Assembly: GCA_013152275.1 (NCBI GenBank)
Contig: JAADGS010000026.1
Span: 44,029-108,028 of the forward strand
DNA from: Actinomycetota bacterium
Lineage (GTDB): Bacteria; Actinomycetota; Acidimicrobiia; Spongiisociales; UBA4744
Direction of reading: 5' to 3'
Length of the DNA: 64,000 bases
In this document: piece after piece, positions 50,828 to 60,397 of the stretch
Numbering within the stretch: the first letter of the stretch is position 1
Layout of the letters: the number at the start of each line of letters is the position of its first letter
Program-made: the position numbers and the translations under genes
The notes under the pieces: generated by a model
Told to the model about the DNA's origin: nothing
Databases searched by the model: none
Seen by the model: the letters and a program-made list of their open reading frames with translations, nothing else

Positions 50828-52957
50828 CTAGTGCTGCCTGCTCAGCGGAAGATAGGCGTTGGTCGCATACTCCTTGACCATGCGGTCCGACGAGAAGGCG
50901 ACCACGGTGGAACGTATCGCTTCTCGCATCATGGCGACCCAGCCGTGAGGGATCCCATCGTCTTGCCGGTCGTAGTACTTGGGGACGACTTCGTCCTGCA
51001 ACGTCCGATAGAGGGCGATGGCGTCTTCGTTGTCCTGGGCGGCGTGATCACCGTTACCCCACTCGAGGCCGAACGCCCAACCGTTCTTCCCGTTGTGGCC
51101 TTCCAACCACCAGCCATCGAGGATGGAGAGGTTCAGTCCTCCGTTGATCGCTGATTTCATCCCGGACGTGCCGGAGGCCTCGAGCGGCGGTCGGGGGTTG
51201 TTCAGCCAGACATCGACTCCTTGAACGAGGTATCTGGCCATTCGCATGTTGTAGTTCTCGAGGAAGTGCACGTGGCCGCCCAGTTCGGGAGTTCGCGACA
51301 ATTCGACGATGCGGCGAATCAGTCCTTGACCGTTCTGGTCGGCCGGGTGTGCCTTGCCGGCAAAGAGGATTTGTACCGGCCGGTCGGGGTTCGTGAGAAT
51401 CGCCTGGAGCCAGGGCATGTTGTGGAACAGGAGCAGGGCTCTCTTGTACGTGGCAAACCTCCGGGCGAAACCGATGGTGAGGCGGTCCGGAGCGAGGATA
51501 TTCGCGACGGCGCGCAAGGCGTCCGGGGACGCTCCCTGCCGCGCCTGCTGCTCCAAGATCCTGCCTCGAGCGAATCGAGAGAGGAGACGCTTCTCGCCGG
51601 CATGGATCTCCCACAGCCGTTGATCGGAGATCTCGTCGAGTCTGCTGATCGCCGAGGGATCGTCGATCAATGTGCGGTGCCACTGCGGGCCATAGATCTC
51701 GGTGAGGAGTCGCTGGTAGCCACGGCTGAGCCATGTGCTCGGATGGATTCCGTTGGTGATTGCTGCGGCACGTCCGGGAAGGAGGTGGGCCCAGTCACGC
51801 GAAACGATTTCGGCGTGACGTCGGCTCACGCCGTTGATGAACGAGGCGGACCGTATCGCAAGAGCCGTCATGTTGAAATGCTGCTCGTCACCCTCATGCG
51901 CGGCGCCCATTCCGGCGAGTTGTCCCATGTGGATGGACAGGCGGCGGGGCATGTCGCTCAAGTACTTCTCGACCAACGGGAAGTCGAAGACTTCGTTTCC
52001 TGCGGGCACCGGTGTGTGCAGAGTGAAGGACGTCGTCGCCTTGACCTTCTGCCGAGCCTGTTCCGGCGTGCTGCCGTCGGCGATCAGGCGGGCTGTTCGC
52101 TCCAGCACGCTGAGGGCGGCGTGACCCTCGTTGACATGCCATGTGGTTGGTTCGATTCCGAGCGCAGCCAGTGCCCGCACGGAGCCGATGCCCAGGATGT
52201 ACTCCTGCACAAACCGCATCTCGCGGCCCCGAATGTACAGCGTGTGGGTGATCGGCCGATCTGCATCGTCGTTCTCTTGCAGGTCGGTGTCGAGCAACAG
52301 GATCGGTACGCGACCGACCTGGACCTTCCACACGCCGACCCTGATCTGTCGCCCAGGCAGATCGACATCGACTTTGAGCTGGCCTCCGGTCGGTCCGGCA
52401 ACTTGCTGTGTCGGTAGGCGCACCGGGTCTACCACGGGATAGGTGTGCTGTTGGTCTCCGACGGCGTCGACTTCCTGGCGGAAGTACCCTCGCCGATAGA
52501 GGAGACCGCAGGCAACGAGCGGAACGCCGAGATCCGAGGCGGATTTCGTGTGGTCACCCGCCAGCACGCCCAGTCCACCCGAGTACGTGGGGAGCAGGTT
52601 GTCGACTCCGTATTCGGCACAGAGGTAGGCGATGGGTCCCGCCGAGCCAGGTTCCATCGAAGCCCACCACGTGTTCTCCGGACGCATGTACGCGTCGAAG
52701 CGGCGGATCAGCTCTTCATAGAGGTCCTGAAAGTCACTGCTTTCCTCCAGGTTTCGCCACGTGGAGCGGTCGACGGCTCCGAGAAGCTCGACCGGGTTCC
52801 GGTAGCGAGTCCACAGATCTGCGTCGATCATTCGCCAGAGGCGGCTGCCGCCCGACCATGTCCACCACATGTTGTATGCGAGGTCATAGAGTCGTGAAAA
52901 CGCCGAGGGCAGCGGCAGTTCACCATCGGGCAGTACGGGGATCTGTACATTCGTCAC
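50828..52957 (-). CDS. glgP: Alpha-glucan (glycogen) phosphorylase
   Basis: The 709-residue GT35 enzyme has the AEYGVDNLLPTYSGGLGVLA segment, HVNEGHAALSVLE, and the PLP-binding region EASGTSGMKSAINGGLNLSI with the Schiff-base Lys. It releases glucose-1-phosphate from glycogen. It belongs to the shorter bacterial/archaeal branch rather than the MalP/E. coli GlgP branch, as judged by the N-terminus. The GTG at 52957 is a likely start; an in-frame ATG at 53086 would add a Pro/Arg-rich leader. Confidence 0.9.
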   Translation of the reverse strand: MTNVQIPVLPDGELPLPSAFSRLYDLAYNMWWTWSGGSRLWRMIDADLWTRYRNPVELLGAVDRSTWRNLEESSDFQDLYEELIRRFDAYMRPENTWWASMEPGSAGPIAYLCAEYGVDNLLPTYSGGLGVLAGDHTKSASDLGVPLVACGLLYRRGYFRQEVDAVGDQQHTYPVVDPVRLPTQQVAGPTGGQLKVDVDLPGRQIRVGVWKVQVGRVPILLLDTDLQENDDADRPITHTLYIRGREMRFVQEYILGIGSVRALAALGIEPTTWHVNEGHAALSVLERTARLIADGSTPEQARQKVKATTSFTLHTPVPAGNEVFDFPLVEKYLSDMPRRLSIHMGQLAGMGAAHEGDEQHFNMTALAIRSASFINGVSRRHAEIVSRDWAHLLPGRAAAITNGIHPSTWLSRGYQRLLTEIYGPQWHRTLIDDPSAISRLDEISDQRLWEIHAGEKRLLSRFARGRILEQQARQGASPDALRAVANILAPDRLTIGFARRFATYKRALLLFHNMPWLQAILTNPDRPVQILFAGKAHPADQNGQGLIRRIVELSRTPELGGHVHFLENYNMRMARYLVQGVDVWLNNPRPPLEASGTSGMKSAINGGLNLSILDGWWLEGHNGKNGWAFGLEWGNGDHAAQDNEDAIALYRTLQDEVVPKYYDRQDDGIPHGWVAMMREAIRSTVVAFSSDRMVKEYATNAYLPLSRQH

Positions 52958-53318
52958 AGCCCAGAGAGGATAGTCCTCTACGGCGCCGGAGTCTTCACAA
53001 GATGCCCGTCGCAGTCTGAGAGCCTGCCGAGCAGTGCACGGCGTGCCTCTTGGAGCCGGCGGCGGGGGATTGCCTGGCGAAATCACGGGCTCAAGTCCCG
53101 TCTTCGCTTCATCAGATTCTCCGCGTCGATGAGGCCTGCCGGTCGACGCGAGGTGTTACGTCCGGGCTCCGATGGCCGCCCCGCGGTTTGACATCAAAAG
53201 TCCATCGCGACACGAAACAGGAAGTACGCAGTAGGAAGCACGCGAGCGAAGCGGGCCGCCGATGTGCGCACCGCCGCCACCCGGCGGGTGTACTGTGCAC
53301 CGCGAAACGGGAGGTTGG
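52958..53318. other. Divergent intergenic region before glgP and ltaE
   Basis: This 361-base gap holds a small hairpin near 53079-53110 and a decayed family-B repeat near 53178-53235. The plus-strand gene is preceded by GGGAGG. I see no other gene; a possible N-terminal extension of glgP falls here. Confidence 0.45.
53178..53235 (+). repeat. Decayed intergenic repeat, family B
   Basis: CGCCCCGCGGTTTGACATC and TCGCGACACGAAACAGGAAG align with the same blocks near 21330 and 61000. The core is interrupted by a short insertion (ACAG). Confidence 0.45.
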
Positions 53319-54368
53319 ATGGCGTTTGTAGAGGGCATCGCGGATTTCCGATCCGATACGGTGACCAGGCCGACTGCGGAGATGCGTAGAGCGATGGCCG
53401 AGGCCGAGGTCGGAGACGACGTCTACGGAGAAGATCCGACCGTGAATGCGCTCGAGCAGGAAGCTGCAGCCGCAGTCGGGAAAGCGGCAGCGGTATTCAC
53501 CCCGACGGGCAGTATGGCAAATCAATTGGCTTTGAACACACTCGTCCGGCCAGGGGACGAAGCACTCTGTGTGGCGAGCGCACACGTGCGCCAGTACGAA
53601 GTCGGGGCTGCTGCAGCCATCTCGGGGGTTCAGTTCAGAACGGTGGAGTCCTGTGACGGGGGCATTCTGCCCGAAGATGTCGAGGCCGCCGTTGCGGGCG
53701 CCGGCTACCACCTGCCTCGCGTGAGCCTCCTCGTCTGGGAGAACCCACTGACCTCGACGGGGGGTACCGTCGTTGCACTCGAGACCATGCGAGCGACCAC
53801 CGCTACGGCGAGACGTCTCGGAATCCCCGTGCATCTGGACGGAGCGAGGATCTTCAATGCGGCGCTGGCGCTCGGTGTGGAAGCCACATCGATTGCCGCC
53901 GAGGCCGATACGGTGATGTTTTGCTTTTCCAAAGGGCTCGGCGCTCCCATCGGGTCGGTGCTCTGTGGTTCCGAGGATGTCATCGAAGAGGCGAGGTTTC
54001 GCCGTAAGCGTCTCGGTGGCGGTATGCGGCAGGTCGGCGTCATCGCAGCCGCAGCTCGGGTCGCGCTGCGTGACCGGGACCATCTCGAGGCCGATCACAG
54101 GCTGGCTCGTCGCCTCGGTGAGGAGATCGCAGAGCGGTTTCCCTCTTCGGTGAGAATGGAGCAGATCCAGACGAACATGGTGATCGTCGACAGTGAGGGC
54201 TTGCCGGTCGATGTCGACGCGCTGATCGGCAGCCTCGCCGACGTCGGTGTCCTTGTGGGAGAGATGTCTCCTGGGATCCTGCGTTTCGCGACACACCGGG
54301 ATGTGGACGATCGAGATGTCGACCGGGTGCTCGGGGTGCTCGAAACCTTGCCTACGGAGTCCGGGTAA
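53319..54368 (+). CDS. ltaE: Low-specificity threonine aldolase
   Basis: The 349-residue PLP enzyme has [44 protein letters not shown] and the Schiff-base Lys in [10 protein letters not shown] (K205), typical of threonine aldolases that split L-threonine or allo-threonine to glycine and acetaldehyde. The ATG at 53319 follows GGGAGG. Some family members act on other beta-hydroxy amino acids. Confidence 0.9.
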   Translation: MAFVEGIADFRSDTVTRPTAEMRRAMAEAEVGDDVYGEDPTVNALEQEAAAAVGKAAAVFTPTGSMANQLALNTLVRPGDEALCVASAHVRQYEVGAAAAISGVQFRTVESCDGGILPEDVEAAVAGAGYHLPRVSLLVWENPLTSTGGTVVALETMRATTATARRLGIPVHLDGARIFNAALALGVEATSIAAEADTVMFCFSKGLGAPIGSVLCGSEDVIEEARFRRKRLGGGMRQVGVIAAAARVALRDRDHLEADHRLARRLGEEIAERFPSSVRMEQIQTNMVIVDSEGLPVDVDALIGSLADVGVLVGEMSPGILRFATHRDVDDRDVDRVLGVLETLPTESG

Positions 54369-54399
54369 CCGGAGTCCGTGCTGTCGGGTCTGAATCCCC

Positions 54400-55326
54400 G
54401 TGCGTTTCGCGATCCTCTTTCCGGGACAAGGCAGTCAGCGCGTCGGCATGGGCGCCGACCTGTTCGATGCGCGCCCCGACCTGCTCGGTGAAGCCGCCGA
54501 TGAGATCCTTGGATGGTCGCTGAGAGATGTGTGCCTGAACGGCCCGGAAGAGGCCTTGACGAGAACCGATCGCGCCCAGGCGGCCCTGTTCGCTCTCGGC
54601 TATGCAATGTGGGCCGAGTTCTCGGCATGCCTCGACACCGCACCTGTGGCCGCTGCTGGGCACTCCCTGGGCGAATACACGGCACTCGCGGCCGCAGGAG
54701 CGTTCGACTATCGAACTGCGCTCCGCCTCGTCTCGATTCGCGGAGAGGCGATGGCCGCGGCTGCAGATCGGGAGCCGTCCGGGATGGCTGCGCTGATCGG
54801 CGTGGACGAAGAGAAGGCCGAAGCCATCAGTGCGGGTCGGAGAGCCGACGGTGGCCGGATGTGGGTCGCGAACATCAACGCTCCCGGTCAGATCGTTGTC
54901 GCAGGGGGTCGAGCGGACATCGACTGGATCGTGGCGAGGGGGCGGGATCTCGGTGTGCGGCGCGTCATTCCACTCAACGTCGCCGGTGCCTTCCACTCAC
55001 CGTTCATGGCCACTGCCGCTTCTCGAGTGGGCGAAGCGTTGCGTGACGTCGCGATGGGACCGTTTTCGTTCCCGGTGTACGCAAATGTCACGGGACATCC
55101 CTACCCTGAGCGCCAAGTCGCCGATCTCCTTGAACGCCAGGTCGTCGAACCGGTGCGATTTGCCGAAGTGCTCAAGAACATGGATGTGGATGCCTTCGTT
55201 CATGTTGGACCGGGCGACGTAACCGCCGGGATGGCCAGGAAGACGGTGAAGGACGCCGTCGTGATGGTTGCCGGGGATACGACGAGCCTTGTAGCAATCG
55301 CACAACGACTGAGCGAGGAGCGATGA
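54400..55326 (+). CDS. fabD: Malonyl-CoA:ACP transacylase
   Basis: The 308-residue enzyme has FPGQGSQ, the nucleophile motif GHSLGEYTAL (S89), the loop GAFHSPFM with the catalytic His, and a Gln in NAPGQIVVAG. It loads malonyl groups onto ACP. It starts with GTG and overlaps fabH by four bases, opening a type II fatty acid synthase operon. Confidence 0.95.
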   Translation: MRFAILFPGQGSQRVGMGADLFDARPDLLGEAADEILGWSLRDVCLNGPEEALTRTDRAQAALFALGYAMWAEFSACLDTAPVAAAGHSLGEYTALAAAGAFDYRTALRLVSIRGEAMAAAADREPSGMAALIGVDEEKAEAISAGRRADGGRMWVANINAPGQIVVAGGRADIDWIVARGRDLGVRRVIPLNVAGAFHSPFMATAASRVGEALRDVAMGPFSFPVYANVTGHPYPERQVADLLERQVVEPVRFAEVLKNMDVDAFVHVGPGDVTAGMARKTVKDAVVMVAGDTTSLVAIAQRLSEER

Positions 55327-56408
55327 CGAACGCCACGATCACCGGATGGGGAAGATGCGCCCCCCCGACCGTCCTTTCCAACAAAGATCTCGAGAAGCTC
55401 ACCGACACGTCGGGCGAGTGGGTTATGACCCGCACCGGTATCGAAGAACGCAGGATCTCCCATGTTGGGACCTCCGATCTGGCGGCGGTTGCCTCATTTC
55501 GCGCTCTCGCTGCAGCAGGCCTTGAGCCGTCAGATCTGGATCTCATCGTCTTGGCCACATGCACGGGCGATTCGGTCATCCCCAGTCCGGCAACCCTGCT
55601 GCAGGCGAAGCTCAAGGCCGTCAACGCCGCGGCATTCGACCTGAATGCAGCATGCTCGGGTTGGATCTACGGCCTCGATGTCGCCACACAGATGATCCGG
55701 GGTGGAGGGCATCGCCGGGTGCTGCTCGTTGCCGCCGAGCGTCTGTCTCACTATCTCGACTTTACGAATCGCAGCACGGCCGTTCTCTTCGGTGACGGGG
55801 CAGGTGCCGTCATCCTGGAGCCGACCGAGGGTGAAGACGGCGTCCGCTCCGTCACCATCGGTTCGGACGGCGAAGCCGCAGGGTTGCTCTGTGTTCCAAA
55901 CGTCGGGACATCGGGCGATCGCTACCAGGGGCCGGACAGGTCCGCCTACGGAGTCGTGATGGACGGTCCGGAGGTGTTCAAGCGAGCCGTCAAAGCGATG
56001 GGCGCCGCCGCGATCAAGGTCGTGAATGACGCAGGCCTCGATCTGGCGGATATCGATCTTCTCATCCCTCATCAGGCGAACATTCGGATCATCGACGCCA
56101 CCGCCCGGCGGCTGAGACTCAAGCCCGGCCAGGTGTTCGTGAACATACAACGCTACGGCAACACATCCGCCGCGACGATTCCGATGGCGTTGACCGAGGC
56201 ACTCGAGGGGGGCAACGTTCATCCGGGAGACAACCTGGTGTTTGCGGCTTTCGGTGCGGGACTGACCTGGGCGGCGGCGCTCGTCCGGTGGGGCGAACGT
56301 ACGACGCCGCTCGGAACGAGCGACGCAGAGTTGCCACCGACCGATGCGGATGTCTTCTCACTGCTGGAGGGGAACGTTCGGTTTTTCGGAAATGGGGTCA
56401 GATCGTGA
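55323..56408 (+). CDS. fabH: Beta-ketoacyl-ACP synthase III
   Basis: The 361-residue enzyme has the triad Cys in NAACSGW (C111), His in PHQANIRII and Asn in RYGNTSAATIP, so it starts fatty acid chains from acyl-CoA and malonyl-ACP. About 30 residues beyond the usual C-terminus (after AALVRWGERT) are extra and may be unstructured. It overlaps both neighbours by four bases. Confidence 0.95.
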   Translation: MTNATITGWGRCAPPTVLSNKDLEKLTDTSGEWVMTRTGIEERRISHVGTSDLAAVASFRALAAAGLEPSDLDLIVLATCTGDSVIPSPATLLQAKLKAVNAAAFDLNAACSGWIYGLDVATQMIRGGGHRRVLLVAAERLSHYLDFTNRSTAVLFGDGAGAVILEPTEGEDGVRSVTIGSDGEAAGLLCVPNVGTSGDRYQGPDRSAYGVVMDGPEVFKRAVKAMGAAAIKVVNDAGLDLADIDLLIPHQANIRIIDATARRLRLKPGQVFVNIQRYGNTSAATIPMALTEALEGGNVHPGDNLVFAAFGAGLTWAAALVRWGERTTPLGTSDAELPPTDADVFSLLEGNVRFFGNGVRS

Positions 56409-57139
56409 GCAGAGTCGCATTGGTCACCGGTGGATCTCGCGGCATCGGCCGAGCCATCGCCCTGCTACTCGCCGAGCGCGGGCATCGTGTTGCGGTCAAT
56501 TACTCGAAGGGTGCCGAGGCTGCAGAGGGAGTCGTTGGCACCATCATCGAGCGTGGTGGAGACGCGTTGGCGGTACAGGCAGACGTGGGGTCCAACGACG
56601 CCGTCACTTCGATGTTCCAGCGCGTCGCCGATCGGCTGGGCCCGGTCGACGTGCTCGTCAACAACGCAGGCATAACCCGTGACGCGCTATTGCTCAGAAT
56701 GAACGTCGACACGTGGGATGAGGTCATCCGGACCAACCTGACATCGGTGTACCTCTGCACCAAACATGCCCTCCGTTCCATGGTGCGAGCCCGGTGGGGT
56801 CGCGTCATCACGATCGGCTCGGTGGCGGGTCTTGCGGGGAACCCGGGCCAGGCCAACTACGCGGCCACAAAGGCGGCGATCGTCGGGTTCACGAAGTCTG
56901 TGGCCAAGGAGGTCGGATCCAGGGGGATCACGGTCAATGTGATCGCTCCGGGATTCGTGGAGACCGATCTGACTGCCGGTCTGCCGGAGGAGACGAAAGC
57001 GGCTGCCACGGCCTCCATTGCTCTCCGGAGATGGGGAACTCCGGCGGAGATCGCGTCTGCAGTCGGCTATCTTGCATCGGACGAAGCTTCGTACATCTCG
57101 GGTCACGTGCTCGTTGTGGACGGAGGGTTGGCTCTATGA
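56405..57139 (+). CDS. fabG: 3-oxoacyl-ACP reductase
   Basis: The 244-residue SDR enzyme has TGGSRGIGRA (NADPH site), NNAGITRD, the catalytic Ser and YxxxK in ITIGSVAG and NYAATKAA, and PGFVETDLT. It reduces beta-ketoacyl-ACP in chain elongation. The GTG at 56405 overlaps the fabH stop (GTGA). Position in the fab cluster supports FabG over other SDRs. Confidence 0.93.
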   Translation: MSRVALVTGGSRGIGRAIALLLAERGHRVAVNYSKGAEAAEGVVGTIIERGGDALAVQADVGSNDAVTSMFQRVADRLGPVDVLVNNAGITRDALLLRMNVDTWDEVIRTNLTSVYLCTKHALRSMVRARWGRVITIGSVAGLAGNPGQANYAATKAAIVGFTKSVAKEVGSRGITVNVIAPGFVETDLTAGLPEETKAAATASIALRRWGTPAEIASAVGYLASDEASYISGHVLVVDGGLAL

Positions 57140-57154
57140 CAGAGAGGAAGAATC

Positions 57155-57400
57155 ATGGATCGAGCGGAGATCGAGGTCAGGCTCAAGAACCTCCTCGTTT
57201 CGGAACTGGGAATCGACGAGACGAAGATCACGCCGGAGGCGAGATTCGAGACTGATCTCGAAGTCGACTCACTTGGTGTCGTCGAGCTGCTGATGGCTCT
57301 CGAAGATGAGTTCGGGGTCACGATTCCGGACGAGGATGCCGAAGGCATCGGGACCGTGAGCCAGGCCGTCGACGTGGTCATCGCCAAGCTCGGGGCCTGA
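57155..57400 (+). CDS. acpP: Acyl carrier protein
   Basis: The 81-residue acidic protein has the phosphopantetheine site DSLGVVELLMALEDEF (S39) and the expected four-helix pattern. It carries growing acyl chains. GAGAGGAAG precedes the ATG. It sits between fabG and fabF as in most FAS II operons. Confidence 0.96.
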   Translation: MDRAEIEVRLKNLLVSELGIDETKITPEARFETDLEVDSLGVVELLMALEDEFGVTIPDEDAEGIGTVSQAVDVVIAKLGA

Positions 57401-57405
57401 TCGAC

Positions 57406-58653
57406 GTGCATGGTCTTGACCGGCGTGTTGTCGTTACCGGGTTGGGAGTCATCAGCCCCATCGGGAATACCGTGGAGGACTACTGGAGTGCCCTGCTCTC
57501 CGGAACGTCGGGCGTTGGACCGATCACGTTGTTTGATGCTTCGCAACTGCCTGTCCGATTCGCAGGCGAGGTCAAGAACTTCGACCCCGAGGAGTACATG
57601 GCCCGGCGCACGGCCCGGCGCATGGATCGATTCGACCAGTTTTTCTACGCTGCAACCACCCAGGCTCTCCTGGACGCGGGAATCGACTACTCCGACGACC
57701 CTGACTCCGGCACCCGGGCAGGTGTGGTGGTCGGTTCGGGCATCGGAGGGCTCATGTCGATGCAGGAAGGTATGGATACGATGCGGACTCGGGGTGCCGA
57801 GCGGATCTCTCCCTACCAGGTGACGAGAATGATCCCGAACATGGCTGCGGGAGACGTGTCGATCGGATTCGGGTTGCTGGGCCCCGTGACCTGCACGGTG
57901 ACTGCCTGTGCTGCGTCCACAAACGCGATCGGTGACGCGGCCGAGATCATTCGGAGAGGTGCTGCCGACGTGATGGTGTCCGGTGGCGGCGAAGCCTCGA
58001 TCTGCGAGTTCGGTATTGCTGCCTTCGCCCAGGCGAGGGCGGTGAGTACCCGCAACGAAGACCCGCAAGGAGCGTGTCGCCCCTTCGATGCGACTCGCGA
58101 CGGGTTCGTGATGGCGGAAGGGGCCGGCTCCCTCATTCTCGAGGAACGTGAACATGCGCTGGCACGAGGAGCGCAGATCTACGCGGAGCTGCTCGGCTAC
58201 GGGATGTCCTCCGACGCCTACCACATCACGCTGCCCCGCCCTGGTGGCGTGGGAGCAGCCCGAGCGATGCAGGCAGCCCTGGACGATGCCGAGATCGAGC
58301 CGTCACAGGTCGGCTACGTCAACGCCCATGGCACCTCGACGCCGGCGAATGACGTGACCGAGACGGCGGCGATCAAGCTCGTTTTCGGTGAGCACGCCGC
58401 ACGGCTCGCGATCTCGTCGACGAAGTCGATGACCGGACATCTTCTCGGCGGTGCCGGTGCGGTCGAGGCGATCGCCGGCATCCTCGCCATGCGCGACGGC
58501 GTGCTTCCCCCGACGATCAACTACCACAATCCCGACCCCGAATGTGATCTCGACTACGTACCGAACGAAGCCAGGAAGCAGGATGTCGGGATTGTCATGA
58601 GCAACTCGTTTGGCTTCGGCGGGCACAACGCGGTGCTGATCTTCGGCAGATAG
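57406..58653 (+). CDS. fabF: Beta-ketoacyl-ACP synthase II
   Basis: The 415-residue condensing enzyme has the Cys/His/His triad in VTACAASTNAIGD (C168), NAHGTSTPANDVTE and GHLLGGAGAVEA. It elongates acyl-ACP with malonyl-ACP. The GTG start is five bases after acpP. No dehydratase (FabZ/A) or enoyl reductase is in the window, so those steps are encoded elsewhere. Confidence 0.95.
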   Translation: MHGLDRRVVVTGLGVISPIGNTVEDYWSALLSGTSGVGPITLFDASQLPVRFAGEVKNFDPEEYMARRTARRMDRFDQFFYAATTQALLDAGIDYSDDPDSGTRAGVVVGSGIGGLMSMQEGMDTMRTRGAERISPYQVTRMIPNMAAGDVSIGFGLLGPVTCTVTACAASTNAIGDAAEIIRRGAADVMVSGGGEASICEFGIAAFAQARAVSTRNEDPQGACRPFDATRDGFVMAEGAGSLILEEREHALARGAQIYAELLGYGMSSDAYHITLPRPGGVGAARAMQAALDDAEIEPSQVGYVNAHGTSTPANDVTETAAIKLVFGEHAARLAISSTKSMTGHLLGGAGAVEAIAGILAMRDGVLPPTINYHNPDPECDLDYVPNEARKQDVGIVMSNSFGFGGHNAVLIFGR

Positions 58654-58705
58654 AGGGTGATGCCGGTCGTGAGACACGTAGTCGGTGGATCGTATTCCGT
58701 AGTGT

Positions 58706-58730
58706 GAATTTCGTGCCTCGTATCCCGACC
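58706..58730 (-). repeat. Short copy of the family-B core, inverted
   Basis: TTCGTGCCTCGTATCCCGAC is the inverse of the GGTCGCGATACGAAGTACGA core with three changes. It lies in a 214-base gap after fabF with no other feature I can support. Confidence 0.4.
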
Positions 58731-58867
58731 GTGAGGCGATGCAGGACCGATGGGCGGGCGTGGGGGCTCGCGCGTAGGCCTTGCGACCATGCCCATCTGG
58801 CTGCATCGGAGACGTGTGCCAGGTGTTGCTCGGCCGGCTCCTGATGAATCGGAAGTAGCCTGATGTC

Positions 58868-59368
58868 GTGAATTGGCCCGGCGAGTTCGTCTTCTGTCCC
58901 CGGTGTGGGATGCGTCTTGGTCGGCGTACGGTGGACGGACGCGACCGAGTCGCATGTCAGGCGTGCTCTTACGTCCACTTCCGCAACCCTGCCGTCGGGG
59001 CGGCGGCGATCGTCCGTGACGAGTACGAGCGTCTCCTCCTCGTGCGAAGGGCCTCGGGTCGTCTCAAGGGTCTCTGGTCGGTACCGGCTGGATTCGTCGA
59101 ATACGGCGAGGACATCAGAGACGCCGCAGCTAGGGAGTTGCTCGAAGAAACAGGTCTCGAGGCGCGGATCGGAGCGGTCGCGTTCGTGGCCTCCAATTTC
59201 CACGATCCTGCGAAGCTGACCGTCGGGGTGTGGTTTCATGCGACAGTCACCGGCGGCCGTTTGCAGGCAGGCGATGACGCAGCAGAGGCCCGGTATTTCT
59301 CTCTCGATCATCTGCCTTCGCTTGCATTCGAGACGGATCGAGAGCTCTTCACGCAGCTCGCCAAGTGA
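58868..59368 (+). CDS. Nudix hydrolase with N-terminal zinc ribbon
   Basis: The 166-residue protein has a zinc ribbon (FCPRCGMRL and ACQACSYV) and a complete Nudix box, GFVEYGEDIRDAAARELLEE followed by TGL (GX5EX7REUXEEXGU). This layout is like the ribbon-Nudix part of NADH pyrophosphatases and related hydrolases. The true nucleoside diphosphate substrate is not known. It starts with GTG. Confidence 0.85.
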   Translation: MNWPGEFVFCPRCGMRLGRRTVDGRDRVACQACSYVHFRNPAVGAAAIVRDEYERLLLVRRASGRLKGLWSVPAGFVEYGEDIRDAAARELLEETGLEARIGAVAFVASNFHDPAKLTVGVWFHATVTGGRLQAGDDAAEARYFSLDHLPSLAFETDRELFTQLAK

Positions 59369-59427
59369 ATGGACCGGCTGCATGATCCGGATCACTTCTG
59401 AACCGAGCGGCTTGGCACGGTAGACGC

Positions 59428-59963
59428 ATGAAGCGCAGCCCCTTTGCCGAGCCTGTCTTGCACATCGATGTGGACTCGTTCTTCGTTGAAATCGAACGAC
59501 GTGACGACCTGTCGTCGTGCAGCCGCCCCGTTGTGGTCGGTGGCATGGAAACCGGGGGAGCGGTCGCGTCGGTGTCCCACGAGGCAGGCGCGAACGGAGT
59601 GGCCTTCGCGATGCCCCCGCGCGTTCGGCGGGTCTGTAGCGACCCCGCGGTCCTGCCGGTCGATCACGTCAGATACCGGGAGGCGTCTGGGGACGTCTTC
59701 TCGATCTTCCGGAGCTTCACACCGCTCGTCGAAGGAGTCTCGACAGATGAGGCGTTCCTCGATGTATCGGGTCTCGAGCAGCACCACGTGGGTTCCGAAC
59801 AGGTGGGCGGCTTTGAGCGCGCATGCGAAGGGCAGGGAAGCTTGGAAAGCTGCCGGTCGTGAAGGTCCGTACCAGATTCGGGGACCATGCCATGGTGCCG
59901 GCCCGCCTCGCAGCAACCTCCGAGGCAATACCGGAACGAGGGGTATCATGGGTGCAGATGTGA
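59428..59963 (+). pseudogene. dinB: Remnant of DNA polymerase IV (dinB)
   Basis: The first 120 codons match the Y-family polymerase palm: VLHIDVDSFFVEIERRDDL, SRPVVVGG, VASVSHEAGANGVAFAMPPR and STDEAFLDVSG with the catalytic acidic residues. After that the sequence degenerates and stops at 59862. A second frame from about 59847 to 59963 encodes KLPVVKVRTRFGDHAM, resembling the little-finger end (TVTLKxRFxDF). Some 200 internal codons are missing and the frames differ, so this is a deletion remnant. Y-polymerase next to DUF3040 is conserved gene order in actinobacteria. Confidence 0.75.
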
Positions 59964-59979
59964 TTGAGGACTATCGACT

Positions 59980-60300
59980 ATGCCATTAGATGAGCGCGAA
60001 CAGAAGATCCTTCAGGAGATCGAGCAGGGCCTCTACGCCGAGGATCCGAACTTGGTGCGCAAGGTCGGCAAACTCGGCAGGGTCCCTTCGAGACGAGCAA
60101 TGATCGCGGCGATCTTCTTTCTCTTGGGACTGGCGATGACCCTGGGAACCTTCGCCTTCAATCAGTGGCTCGCCCTCGGCGGGTTCGTGGTCATGGTGCT
60201 CGCCGGAAGCGCTTTCGTGCACGCCCACAGGGCAATCACAGGGACTGAGGATGCGAGGTGGATGCCCCGGTTTCTGGGTGGAAAACGCAAACGGCAGTGA
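59980..60300 (+). CDS. DUF3040 membrane protein
   Basis: The 106-residue protein starts MPLDEREQKILQEIEQGLYA and EDPNL, the DUF3040 signature, and has two membrane helices (about 40-60 and 62-82). It is common in actinobacteria beside dinB/dinP and upstream of the mraZ division cluster. Function is unknown. The start lies 17 bases after the dinB remnant. Confidence 0.88.
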   Translation: MPLDEREQKILQEIEQGLYAEDPNLVRKVGKLGRVPSRRAMIAAIFFLLGLAMTLGTFAFNQWLALGGFVVMVLAGSAFVHAHRAITGTEDARWMPRFLGGKRKRQ

Positions 60301-60397
60301 CCGTCTCGCGACGCTAGAGTGAGAGTCCCGGCGCCCATATGCCGGTTCGGAGTTGGCGGTCGTCGTGGCCGCCCATTACATCGGGGAGAGATGACAG

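Noticed and set aside
53079-53110. tRNA-like 3' half (ACGGGCTCAAGTCCCGT followed by CTTCGC)
   Set aside because: It looks like a T-arm plus acceptor strand, but no matching D-arm, anticodon arm or 5' acceptor strand at the right distance was found. It folds instead as a simple hairpin with the adjacent GCGAA.
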